DNA from: CAYPAV01 sp964408805 | GTDB taxonomy: Bacteria; Pseudomonadota; Alphaproteobacteria; UBA8366 | Reading direction: 5' to 3' | Assembly: GCA_964408805.1 (NCBI GenBank) | Contig: CAYPAV010000008.1 | Location: forward strand, 156,845-220,844 | Length of the DNA: 64,000 nt | In this document: positions 25,347 through 33,143 of the stretch, one piece after another | Position numbering within the stretch: position 1 is the stretch's first letter | Layout: the number at the start of each line of letters is the position of its first letter | The notes under the pieces: model-generated | Seen by the model: the letters and a program-made list of their open reading frames with translations, nothing else | Databases searched by the model: none | Told to the model about the DNA's origin: nothing | Program-made: the position numbers and the translations under genes

Positions 25347-26759
25347 TTGGCGAACAAGGAATTCGACATTGCAGTCATTGGCGGCGGCCCCGGCGGCTAT
25401 GTCGCGGCCATTCGCGCCGCCCAACTCGGCATGCGAACGGCGCTTATCGAGGCTCAACATCTCGGCGGGATCTGTCTCAATTGGGGTTGCATCCCGACGA
25501 AGGCATTGCTGCGGAGCGCGGAGATTTTCGAAAATATCAAACACGCCGAAGCCTTTGGGCTTGAAGTCGAGGGGGTGAAATTTGACGTCTCGAAGATCGT
25601 CGATCGCTCGCGAAAAATCGCCGCGCAACTGAGCGGCGGCGTCGCGCATCTTTTGAAGAAGAACGGTGTCGAGGTTTTCGACGGTTGGGGCAAACTCGGT
25701 CCTCGGACGGGTGACAAACGGCGCCTGCTCGTGGAGAAGGATGGCAATCCAATAGACGAAATTAATGCTAAATATACTATTATTGCAAGTGGAGCGAGGG
25801 CGCGCGATCTTCCCGGTATGGAGCCCAATGGCGAGACCATTTGGTCGTACAAGGAAGCGATGGTACCGAAGGCCATGCCGGCGTCGGTTTTGGTTGTCGG
25901 ATCTGGTGCGATTGGAATCGAGTTCGCGAGCTTTTATCGGACCCTTGGGGCCGAGGTTACGGTGGTCGAGATCCTTGATCGGATCCTTCCCGTCGAAGAT
26001 GCGGAGATCTCGGCACTTGCGCAAAAGGCATTTCAAAAACAAGGTATGAAATTTCATACCGGTGCCAAGGTCGAGGAACTAAGGAACACGGCGAGTCGGG
26101 TTGAGGCCCAAATTGTCGAAGGCGGTTCCGTCCAAAAAATAGCAGTTGATGCGGTTATCGTCGCGGTTGGGATTGTCGGTAATGTCGAAGGCATGGGGCT
26201 GGAAGATTCTGCCGTCGAAATCGATCGCGGGCACATCGTTATCGACGAATGGATGCGGACCGGCGAGGCTGGTGTCTATGCAATAGGCGATGTCGCGGGT
26301 CCGCCGTGGCTTGCCCATAAGGCCAGTCATGAAGGCGTCATTTGTGTCGAAAAAATTGCCGGAAACGACCATGTCTCGCCGCTCAACACCTCAAACATTC
26401 CAGGTTGCACCTATTGCCATCCTCAAATTGCTTCAGTTGGACTAACAGAGGAGAATGCGGTTGCCGCCGGGCATGAGGTCCGTGTTGGGCGATTCCCCTT
26501 TATCGGTAATGGTAAGGCGATCGCGTTGGGGACGACTGAGGGAATGATTAAGACCATTTTTGATAAATCCACCGGCGAGCTTTTGGGTGCCCATATGATT
26601 GGGGCGGAAGTTACTGAACTCATTCAAGGATATTGCGTGGCGAAATCCTTGGAGACCACGGAGGCGGATTTAATGGAGACAATTTTCCCGCATCCGACAC
26701 TTTCCGAGATGATGCATGAGTCGGTTTTGAGCGCTTATGATCGAGCAATTCATATATAG
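25347..26759 (+). CDS. lpd: Dihydrolipoamide dehydrogenase (E3)
   Basis: Flavoprotein that reoxidises dihydrolipoamide using NAD+. 470 residues. FAD-binding IGGGPGGYVAA is at 11-21, the redox disulfide Cys43/Cys48 in GGICLNWGCIPTK, the NAD-binding site VVGSGAIGIEFA near 185, the second FAD motif VYAIGDVAGPPWLAHKA near 310, and the C-terminal catalytic block HPTLSEMMHE. The start is TTG at 25347 with AAGGAG eight bases upstream. It completes the pdh operon. A short AT-rich patch occurs near 25755-25790. Confidence 0.96.
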   Translation: MANKEFDIAVIGGGPGGYVAAIRAAQLGMRTALIEAQHLGGICLNWGCIPTKALLRSAEIFENIKHAEAFGLEVEGVKFDVSKIVDRSRKIAAQLSGGVAHLLKKNGVEVFDGWGKLGPRTGDKRRLLVEKDGNPIDEINAKYTIIASGARARDLPGMEPNGETIWSYKEAMVPKAMPASVLVVGSGAIGIEFASFYRTLGAEVTVVEILDRILPVEDAEISALAQKAFQKQGMKFHTGAKVEELRNTASRVEAQIVEGGSVQKIAVDAVIVAVGIVGNVEGMGLEDSAVEIDRGHIVIDEWMRTGEAGVYAIGDVAGPPWLAHKASHEGVICVEKIAGNDHVSPLNTSNIPGCTYCHPQIASVGLTEENAVAAGHEVRVGRFPFIGNGKAIALGTTEGMIKTIFDKSTGELLGAHMIGAEVTELIQGYCVAKSLETTEADLMETIFPHPTLSEMMHESVLSAYDRAIHI

Positions 26760-26789
26760 TAATTGTTCGACAACCAATAGAGGCCATCG

Positions 26790-27770
26790 ATGACCTCGAT
26801 CGATACGAATGACGCGCGAAATTCGCGTCACCCGGAAAAGAAGCATAAAGAAGACAATCCCTCTCCTCGCAAGCCACCTTGGATCCGAGTGAAGGCGCCA
26901 AATTCGCCGGTCTATTTCGAGACCCGGAATATCGTCAGAGACAACCGATTAAGCACCGTTTGCGAGGAGGCCGGGTGCCCGAATATCGGCGAATGCTGGG
27001 CGAAGAAACACGCGACTTTCATGATCATGGGCGAGACCTGTACGCGGGCCTGTGCCTTCTGCAATGTGGCCACCGGGCGGCCCGCGCCGCTCGATTCGCA
27101 TGAGCCCCTGCGAGTCGCGGAAGCCGTGGCGCAACTTGGCCTGGCGCATGTTGTCGTGACATCGGTCGACAGGGATGATCTTGCCGATGGCGGGGCCGCA
27201 CACTTCGCTGCCGTCATTAAGGCGCTTCGCGCGCACGCGCCAGAGACCACGATCGAAGTGCTGACACCGGACTTTCTCGGCAAGGATGGAGCCATCGAAT
27301 CCGTCGTCGCGGCGGCCCCCGATGTCTTCAATCACAACATCGAAACCGTGCCCCGGTTGTACCCATCGATTCGGCCCGGCTCGCGCTACTTTACAAGCCT
27401 GGAGTTGCTCAATCGAGTGCGCCGGATTTCACCCGATATTTTCACTAAATCGGGCATGATGGTCGGGCTCGGCGAGACCCGCGACGAGGTATTACAGGTG
27501 ATGGACGACCTCCGCGCCGCCGATGTCGAATTTCTGACCGTGGGACAGTATCTGCAACCGACGCCGAAACACGCGCCGGTCGACCGATTCGTGACCCCGG
27601 ATGAGTTTCAAGGCCTCGAATCGATGGCCCGCGGGAAGGGGTTCTTGATGGTTTCCGCGACCCCGCTCACACGGTCATCCTATCACGCCGGCGATGATTT
27701 CGGACGGCTTCGAAATGCGCGCGAATTGAAGCGCGAGCGGATCGGCCCAGCCGCAACCGGGACCGATTGA
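26790..27770 (+). CDS. lipA: Lipoyl synthase
   Basis: Radical SAM enzyme that inserts two sulfurs into octanoyl-lysine to give lipoyl groups, as needed by the E2 and E1-beta just upstream. 326 residues. The auxiliary [4Fe-4S] cluster ligands are Cys58, Cys63 and Cys69 in CEEAGCPNIGEC; the radical SAM cluster ligands are Cys84, Cys88 and Cys91 in CTRACAFC. The C-terminal Ser that ligates the auxiliary cluster is in LTRSSYHAGDDF. It follows lpd by 30 bp. Confidence 0.97.
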   Translation: MTSIDTNDARNSRHPEKKHKEDNPSPRKPPWIRVKAPNSPVYFETRNIVRDNRLSTVCEEAGCPNIGECWAKKHATFMIMGETCTRACAFCNVATGRPAPLDSHEPLRVAEAVAQLGLAHVVVTSVDRDDLADGGAAHFAAVIKALRAHAPETTIEVLTPDFLGKDGAIESVVAAAPDVFNHNIETVPRLYPSIRPGSRYFTSLELLNRVRRISPDIFTKSGMMVGLGETRDEVLQVMDDLRAADVEFLTVGQYLQPTPKHAPVDRFVTPDEFQGLESMARGKGFLMVSATPLTRSSYHAGDDFGRLRNARELKRERIGPAATGTD

Positions 27771-27795
27771 GCAACTGCGGCGCGACACCCTTCCC

Positions 27796-28245
27796 ATGCA
27801 GGATTATTCCGAGCGGCGCACCATCGCATATCCCGCAGATGACCTCTACGAGATCGTCGCGGACGTCGAATCCTATCCAAAATTCCTTCCTTGGTGTGTC
27901 GACGCGCGTGTGGTGGAGAAAAACGACGGAATTATAATTGCTGATTTAATGATTGGTTTTAATGCATTAAGGGAGAAATTTAGAAGCATAGTTGAGCTTA
28001 ATAGAGCCGAATTGTCGGTCTCCTCGCGGCAAGAAAAGGGGCCATTCCGACATCTCGAGAGTCGATGGCTATTCACGCCGTCGAGCGAGACCGAGACCAT
28101 GGTGGACTTCACCCTATCGTTTGAATTCCGCTCCCGTCTGTTGGACCGCCTCATGGGGGCAGTTTTCGACAAGGCCAGTCGGAAGATGATGGCGGCTTTC
28201 GAGGCCCGCGCGGTGGAGTTACTGGGGGGTCAATACGGTCCCTAG
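27796..28245 (+). CDS. ratA: Type II toxin-antitoxin system RatA-family / coenzyme Q-binding (COQ10-like) START protein
   Basis: 149 residues of the polyketide cyclase/START fold, with the family-typical YEIVADVESYPKFLPWC near 18-34. In mitochondria the homologue COQ10 helps coenzyme Q function; in E. coli the homologue is named RatA. In alphaproteobacteria the lipA-ratA pair is conserved, which favours a metabolic or respiratory role over a toxin role. An AT-rich patch (27928-28005) within the gene holds a chance TATAAT at 27933. It lies 25 bp after lipA. Confidence 0.85.
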   Translation: MQDYSERRTIAYPADDLYEIVADVESYPKFLPWCVDARVVEKNDGIIIADLMIGFNALREKFRSIVELNRAELSVSSRQEKGPFRHLESRWLFTPSSETETMVDFTLSFEFRSRLLDRLMGAVFDKASRKMMAAFEARAVELLGGQYGP

Positions 28246-28291
28246 CTAATTCTGTATTTTGCATATTGAATTAGGTATGATAACTAATTAG
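28246..28291 (+). promoter_or_regulatory. Candidate promoter and operator of the XRE-type regulator
   Basis: CTAATTC (28246-28252) pairs with GAATTAG (28268-28274), and AATTAG (28269-28274) pairs with CTAATT (28284-28289) across 9 bp. That last spacer holds TATGAT (28276-28281), a good -10 box. A protein bound to the arms would cover the promoter. The regulator gene starts 33 bp further on, so autoregulation is a reasonable inference. Confidence 0.45.
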
Positions 28292-28324
28292 ACGTGTCGA
28301 TGAAAATCAGCGTCAACCGATCAA

Positions 28325-29044
28325 ATGCTTCAGCCGAATGAATTGAGAGCGGCGCGCGCGTTGTTGGGCGTCAAACAAGGGGAACTCGCGAAAGCGGCGG
28401 GTGTTTCGCTCGCGACGCTGAACAACTTCGAACGCGGCATCGGCGATCCCCGCGCGAGCACCGTGGAATCGATCGAAAACGCGCTCAGCCGAGGTGGAAT
28501 CACATTCTCGGGCGATCAGGAACTCGACGCGATTTCCTACCGAAAAGTCTTTCGACCGAATGCATTTGATGGCTTTAATGCCAGCCGTCAAGTGCTTGAA
28601 TTTTTGGACGAACACTCTCTTTTGAAAATATCGTCAATCGTCTTTTTTCAGAATACTGAAGAGGTTACGGGTGGTGAATTTCACGCGCAAAATGCGGCGA
28701 TCATGCTCGTGGGTCGCACCCGGATGGTGCTCTTCGACCAAGCGAAATTCTCGGTCACCTCGTCGCGAGGGCTCGCCGAAATCGCGGGTATCATGCTTGC
28801 CGCCTATTCTCGTCATGAGGAGCAGATTTTTCACATTCCGGAGTTCGTCTCGGATACGAGCCGGATCTCGCCCGCTCGGGCGATCGAAATGCTCGGTGAG
28901 TACAATCTTGCCTCCTTGAAGGATCCGATGGATTTTTTTGAACTGTTTCGTCTCGACAAGGAGAAATTCGCGACCATGGCCGTGCGCGAAGAGCATCCCT
29001 TGGGCGGCCTTCTTACGCGGACGAACTCTCGCCTATTAGATTGA
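28325..29044 (+). CDS. XRE-family transcriptional regulator with an unrecognised C-terminal domain
   Basis: 239 residues. Residues 5-58 are a clear Cro/CI-type helix-turn-helix (LRAARALLGVKQGELAKAAG, then VSLATLNNFERG). The remaining 175 residues are not a family I recognise: mixed alpha/beta, no cysteine pairs, no obvious ligand motif, with a hydrophobic strand IMLVGRTRMVLFDQ and a Phe-rich end (DPMDFFELFRLDKEKF). It probably senses a ligand or partner protein. No Shine-Dalgarno sequence is seen before the ATG. Its 3' end overlaps the convergent cinA by 32 bp. Inserted between ratA and cinA, it may be accessory. Confidence 0.75.
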   Translation: MLQPNELRAARALLGVKQGELAKAAGVSLATLNNFERGIGDPRASTVESIENALSRGGITFSGDQELDAISYRKVFRPNAFDGFNASRQVLEFLDEHSLLKISSIVFFQNTEEVTGGEFHAQNAAIMLVGRTRMVLFDQAKFSVTSSRGLAEIAGIMLAAYSRHEEQIFHIPEFVSDTSRISPARAIEMLGEYNLASLKDPMDFFELFRLDKEKFATMAVREEHPLGGLLTRTNSRLLD

Positions 29045-29519
29045 TCAACATGGTGAGAGCGGCCGCAACGGAAGCAGCGCGGACCGCTTGGCGATCCCCC
29101 TTGAACTGATGACGCTCGGCGATTGCGGGTTTATCGGCGAGGGCGGCACCGATAAAGACCAGGCCGACAGGCTTTTCCACCGTACCGCCGCCCGGACCCG
29201 CGACGCCGGTAACCGAGACCGCGGCGTCGATTCGGTCCTTGGCAACGGCTCCCGCGGCCATTTCGGCGGCGACGTCGTGACTGACGGCACCGAAGTTCAT
29301 CAATGTTTCCAATTTGACGCCGACCGCCGCCTGTTTTGCTTCGTTCGAATAGGTAACGAACCCCCCTTCGAAGACGTCGGAGGCGCCCGGAATATCGGTC
29401 AGGGCGGCGCTGATCAGCCCACCCGTGCAGGACTCCACCGTCGCCAGACGAAGGTTTCGGGCCCGGCACAGTTCGATGAGTTCGGTCGCCGAGGCGACGA
29501 TATCCTTGGCGGTATTCAT
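29013..29519 (-). CDS. pncC: CinA C-terminal domain protein (nicotinamide-nucleotide amidase)
   Basis: 168 residues that correspond to the C-terminal domain of CinA only; homologues such as PncC deamidate NMN to nicotinate mononucleotide in pyridine nucleotide recycling. Motifs are TVESCTGGLISAALTDIPG near 27-45, FVTYSNEAK, and SVTGVAGPGGG near 100-110. The start overlaps pgpA by 4 bp (ATGA), so it is coupled to pgpA and ispDF. Its end overlaps the XRE gene tail by 32 bp. Confidence 0.92.
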   Translation of the reverse strand: MNTAKDIVASATELIELCRARNLRLATVESCTGGLISAALTDIPGASDVFEGGFVTYSNEAKQAAVGVKLETLMNFGAVSHDVAAEMAAGAVAKDRIDAAVSVTGVAGPGGGTVEKPVGLVFIGAALADKPAIAERHQFKGDRQAVRAASVAAALTMLINLIGESSSA

Positions 29520-29986
29520 GGCAGGACCTCGATGATCAGCAGGGTCGCGACGCCAGCATATATGCCGGCAACCACGTCATCTAGCATCACCCCTGCCGCC
29601 GATTTCATACGCGCGTCAATGATATTGGCCGGCCAGGGTTTGACGATGTCGAAAATCCTGAACAGAACAAAGCCGAACAGGTAGGGAAGGGGAGCCGCCG
29701 ACAATACGAGGACGGCGATGGCCTGGCCCAATACTTCATCGATGACGATGGAACCGGGGTCGCTCTCCTCGGTACCGCGCAGATAGGCCGCCGTCGCCCA
29801 AGTCCCAAGGATAGCGACGGTGCCAGCGAATAACCCGACCGCAATGGCGCCCCAATGGACGTGCAGCAGATAGAGAATCGGCAATGCCGCAAGCGATCCG
29901 AAGGTTCCAGGCGCGCGGGGTAACCGTCCGACGAGGAAGAAGGTGGCAATGAGTTCCGCCGGCCATCCATGTCGGGGGAACTCCAT
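29516..29986 (-). CDS. pgpA: Phosphatidylglycerophosphatase A
   Basis: Removes the phosphate from phosphatidylglycerophosphate to give phosphatidylglycerol, in the inner membrane. 156 residues with about three to four hydrophobic segments. Family features include GTFGSLAALP near 27-36, the acidic VIDEVLGQ near 81-88, FRIFDIVKPWPA and MLDDVVAGIYAG near 134-145. It overlaps the ispDF stop by 1 bp and cinA by 4 bp, so the three form a tight operon. Confidence 0.92.
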   Translation of the reverse strand: MEFPRHGWPAELIATFFLVGRLPRAPGTFGSLAALPILYLLHVHWGAIAVGLFAGTVAILGTWATAAYLRGTEESDPGSIVIDEVLGQAIAVLVLSAAPLPYLFGFVLFRIFDIVKPWPANIIDARMKSAAGVMLDDVVAGIYAGVATLLIIEVLP

Positions 29987-31137
29987 TAGCCGGTCATTTC
30001 AAGACCCACCACCGCTTGGGCCGCGAGGCCCTCGCGGCGGCCGGTAAAACCCAGCCGTTCCGTTGTCGTGGCTTTGATATTGACCCGGTCGGCGGGGAGT
30101 TCCAACAATCCGGCGACCGAGTCCCGCATGGCGTTGCGATAGGGGCCGATTTTCGGTTGTTCGCCGATGATGGTGAGATCGACATTGGTGATCCGCGCGC
30201 CCCGCTCGGCAACGATGCGCGCGGCCTTTTGAAGGAAGATTGCCGAATCGGCGTCCCGCCATTGTGCGTCATCTGGCGGGAAATGCTCTCCGATATCGCC
30301 CGCGCCGATGGCGCCGAGAAGGGCGTCGGTGACCGCATGCAGGGCGACATCGGCGTCTGAATGCCCCTCGAGACCCCGCTCGAAGGGAATTTCGACCCCG
30401 CAAAGGACGACGCCGTCGCCGCTTGTGAAACGATGGACGTCGAAACCCATGCCGACACGCATGCCCGATACCCCCAACTGCGCCGCCGCCCGTTTGAAAT
30501 CGGCGGATGCGGTGACCTTGAAATTATCCGGATTGCCTTCGACCACATGAACCGGTATGCCCGCTGCCTCGGCAACCGCTGCATCGTCGGTATAGTCGAC
30601 CATGGCGCGCTCCCGATGTGCCTCCAGGATGGTCGAAAAACGAAATCCCTGCGGAGTCTGCGCCCCCCAAAGGTCTGCTCGATCAACTGTTTCCGAGATT
30701 TCCGACTGGCCGCTTGCGACCCGTTTCAACGTGTCGGAGACCGGTATCGCCGGGATGACCGCGTGATGTCCTTTAAGGCCGTCGACGACGCGCGAGATGA
30801 GCGCGGCGCCAACGAAAGGCCGGGCCGCGTCATGGATCAAGACGAATTTCGGTGGGATGTCGGTCAGGCTCTCCAAGCCGAGAAGGGCCGAATGGTGCCG
30901 TTCGTCGCCGCCGGGGACGGGGCTCATGAGGTCCAACCCTTCGACCGCCAGATCGTAATGCGCCTGATCTTGTTCGTTGATGACCACGCGGACGCCATCG
31001 ACCTCCGGCGCGGCAAGAAAGCATTGGATGGCGCGGCGCAGGATCGGTGCGCCGCCGATTGCTTGATACTGTTTCGGTCGGTCGCCGCCGGCCCGCACAC
31101 CTCGGCCCGCCGCCAATATCAGCGCGATCACATTCAT
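29986..31137 (-). CDS. ispDF: Bifunctional IspD/IspF of the MEP isoprenoid pathway
   Basis: Fused enzyme with two steps of the methylerythritol phosphate pathway. 383 residues. The IspD half (1-about 222) begins with the CTP-binding ALILAAGRGVRAGGDRPKQY and contains VLIHDAARPFV. The IspF half (about 226-383) begins MRVGMGFDVHRF with the zinc ligands Asp and His, then LEGHSDADVALHAVTDALLG. The fusion is known in alphaproteobacteria and Campylobacter. It is divergent from the CcsA-like gene. Confidence 0.96.
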   Translation of the reverse strand: MNVIALILAAGRGVRAGGDRPKQYQAIGGAPILRRAIQCFLAAPEVDGVRVVINEQDQAHYDLAVEGLDLMSPVPGGDERHHSALLGLESLTDIPPKFVLIHDAARPFVGAALISRVVDGLKGHHAVIPAIPVSDTLKRVASGQSEISETVDRADLWGAQTPQGFRFSTILEAHRERAMVDYTDDAAVAEAAGIPVHVVEGNPDNFKVTASADFKRAAAQLGVSGMRVGMGFDVHRFTSGDGVVLCGVEIPFERGLEGHSDADVALHAVTDALLGAIGAGDIGEHFPPDDAQWRDADSAIFLQKAARIVAERGARITNVDLTIIGEQPKIGPYRNAMRDSVAGLLELPADRVNIKATTTERLGFTGRREGLAAQAVVGLEMTG

Positions 31138-31236
31138 CCGGACATCGCTTCTAGCATTCGCAATCCTTAAGCAACCCGGCTTTGGATAGGCAAGGCCTAA
31201 TTGAGAATTCGATGTTGATGCATTTAATGTCCTCGC

Positions 31237-32061
31237 ATGGACCGCTATAGTCGCGCCATGTTTGCTTTCCCGAATGCCTGGGCTCTGGCGCTGGTCGGTT
31301 TGGCGCTTTTCACGTTCGCTTCGTTGCGGCGACGCGAGGAGCCGGATGCGATCTACGTCGTCGCCTTCGGTTTTGCGATCGTGACGACGGGGGTCTGGCT
31401 CGTCTCCAGATTGTCGTCGTCATGGGGGGCCGATTTGTCATTGGCGCTCTTGGCCTCGATCGCGGCGTGTCAGATCGCTTTCGCCGCGAGTTGCTTCGTT
31501 TTCCGGTCGGCTTGGCGGCTATCCGTCGTGATCGTACCTTACCTTCTTTTGCTTTCGGTGGTGACCGTCCTCTCGGGAGCCGCCGAACCGGGAGAGGCGT
31601 CGCCTCAGACGCTGACTGCTTGGCTTTATACGCATATCTTCTCGTCGGTATTCGCATACGGCCTATTGACCGTCGCGGCCATGTCCAGTCTCGCAATACT
31701 GTTTCAAGAGAAGGCCTTGAAGACGCGAAAGAGAGGGATGATCGCGGCCAGTCTTCCGGCAATCGCAGATGCCGAACGGATTGAAATTCAACTTCTCTAT
31801 TTGACCGGCGCTTTCCTGGGCATCGGCATGCTGGTCGGGATCGCCGCCGAATTCGAGCAAAGCGGCCAATTAATCGAATTGAATCACAAGACCTTGTTTT
31901 CGATCGCCGCCTTTCTCGTCATTACCTGTCTCCTCGCGGTTCATCGGAGCACGGGCCTCAGGGGGCGCAAGGCGGCGCGGCTGGTCTTGATCAGCTATTT
32001 ACTGATCTCGCTTGGTTATCCGGGTGTCAAATTCGTTCGCGATGTTTTATTGGCGTCTTGA
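31237..32061 (+). CDS. CcsA/CcmC-family (YpjD-like) integral membrane protein
   Basis: 274 residues with about eight membrane helices, of the cytochrome c assembly family. The part YTHIFSSVFAYGLLTVAAMS (about 128-147) and the later ELNHKTLFSIAAF (about 212-224) carry two His residues placed like the haem-handling His of CcsA/CcmC. E. coli YpjD is a related protein of unclear role. No other cytochrome c maturation genes are nearby. A start at ATG 31258 is an alternative; neither has a clear ribosome-binding site. It sits between ispDF and dusB. Confidence 0.75.
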   Translation: MDRYSRAMFAFPNAWALALVGLALFTFASLRRREEPDAIYVVAFGFAIVTTGVWLVSRLSSSWGADLSLALLASIAACQIAFAASCFVFRSAWRLSVVIVPYLLLLSVVTVLSGAAEPGEASPQTLTAWLYTHIFSSVFAYGLLTVAAMSSLAILFQEKALKTRKRGMIAASLPAIADAERIEIQLLYLTGAFLGIGMLVGIAAEFEQSGQLIELNHKTLFSIAAFLVITCLLAVHRSTGLRGRKAARLVLISYLLISLGYPGVKFVRDVLLAS

Positions 32062-32110
32062 TCTAGAATTCTTGCTTCCGAAGTTGTGCTGTCGGCAAAT
32101 TTGATTACAT

Positions 32111-32127
32111 TGCTCAAAATTAGAGCA
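32111..32127 (+). promoter_or_regulatory. NtrC-like palindrome in front of dusB-ntrBC
   Basis: TGCTC (32111-32115), AAAATTA, GAGCA (32123-32127): a perfect 5-bp inverted repeat with 7-bp AT-rich centre. The NtrC consensus is TGCAC-N7-GTGCA; this site differs by one symmetric change per half. It lies 20 bp before the dusB ATG, a position suited to repression. Autoregulation of nifR3(dusB)-ntrBC by NtrC is known in several alphaproteobacteria. Confidence 0.5.
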
Positions 32128-32147
32128 TTCTGGCAACTGCATAGAAA

Positions 32148-33143
32148 ATGCCCATTTCAGTCGATTCACTCCTGCTTCAGGATTCTGTTCTAGCCGCCCC
32201 GATGGCCGGTATCACGGACCGGCCCTATCGTGGGATATTGCGCGACTTCGGTGTGGAAATTACGTTTTCCGAGATGATCGCCAGTAATTCCGTGGTCGGC
32301 ACGTATCAGCATGATCGCGAGAAACGGGAAGGCATCATCGCGGAATCCGGCCGAACGGCGATCCAGCTTGCGGGCCACGATCCGATCGCGATGGGTGAGG
32401 CCGCGCGCCATTGCGAAGATTTGGGCGCAGTCATGCTCGACATCAATTTCGGCTGTCCCGCGAAAAGAGTGATCAATAGATATGCGGGGTCCGCCCTGAT
32501 GCGGGACGAAGCGCGGGCCGCGCGAATATTATGCGCCGTCGTCGATGCGGTGAATATCCCCGTAACCTTGAAAATGCGGACCGGCTGGGACATGGGTCGG
32601 CGGAACGCGCCGAACATCGCCCGGATCGCCGAGGATTGCGGCATCCGGATGGTGAGCGTACACGCCCGTACCCGCCAGCAGAGATTCTCCGGCCGGGCAG
32701 ATTGGCGATTCCTCCGGCAGGTTAAGGAGGCGATCGCGATCCCTTTGCTTGCGAACGGTGACATTGTCGATTTCTTGGATGCGCGGGAGTGTCTCCGGCA
32801 GTCCGGAGCGGATGGGCTTATGATCGGGCGGGGAATTCTCGGCCGGCCGTGGTTAATTCCCCAACTGAACGAATACCTCGCAACCGGAAAAATGCCGGCA
32901 CCGGTGACCCTCGAGATGCGGTTTGAGACGATGCATCGTCATTTCAGCGCCATCACCGCGTTTTATGGGCCGCGGCGTGGCGTTCGGATCGCGCGAAAAC
33001 ACCTCGCGGCCTATTTGCGAGATTTGCCCTCGGCCGGACCCTTGATCAAGAGCCTGATGCGGATCGAGGAACCCAAAGCCGTGTTGAGTCGCTTGACGGA
33101 AATCTTTGAAATCGTGGGCGGTGCGGAAAGAAGTGCCGCATGA
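32148..33143 (+). CDS. dusB: tRNA-dihydrouridine synthase B (NifR3 family)
   Basis: FMN enzyme that reduces specific uridines in tRNA D-loops. 331 residues. The TIM barrel begins with LAAPMAGITDRPYR near 15-28 (FMN site). The catalytic Cys is in DINFGCPAKRVINRYAGSA near 98-116. VHARTRQQRFSGRADW and the FMN phosphate site GADGLMIGRGILGRPW are present. It was first named nifR3 because it precedes ntrBC; here it overlaps ntrB by 4 bp (ATGA), so NtrB is translated with DusB. Confidence 0.95.
   Translation: MPISVDSLLLQDSVLAAPMAGITDRPYRGILRDFGVEITFSEMIASNSVVGTYQHDREKREGIIAESGRTAIQLAGHDPIAMGEAARHCEDLGAVMLDINFGCPAKRVINRYAGSALMRDEARAARILCAVVDAVNIPVTLKMRTGWDMGRRNAPNIARIAEDCGIRMVSVHARTRQQRFSGRADWRFLRQVKEAIAIPLLANGDIVDFLDARECLRQSGADGLMIGRGILGRPWLIPQLNEYLATGKMPAPVTLEMRFETMHRHFSAITAFYGPRRGVRIARKHLAAYLRDLPSAGPLIKSLMRIEEPKAVLSRLTEIFEIVGGAERSAA

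Noticed and set aside
28300..28341. 13-codon open frame overlapping the XRE start
   Set aside because: No ribosome-binding site and no conserved content; chance frames of this length are common.
32131..32142. TGGCAACTGCAT before dusB as a sigma-54 -24/-12 promoter
   Set aside because: The spacing between GG and GC is wrong for TGGCAC-N5-TTGC; the invariant GG-N10-GC pattern is not met.
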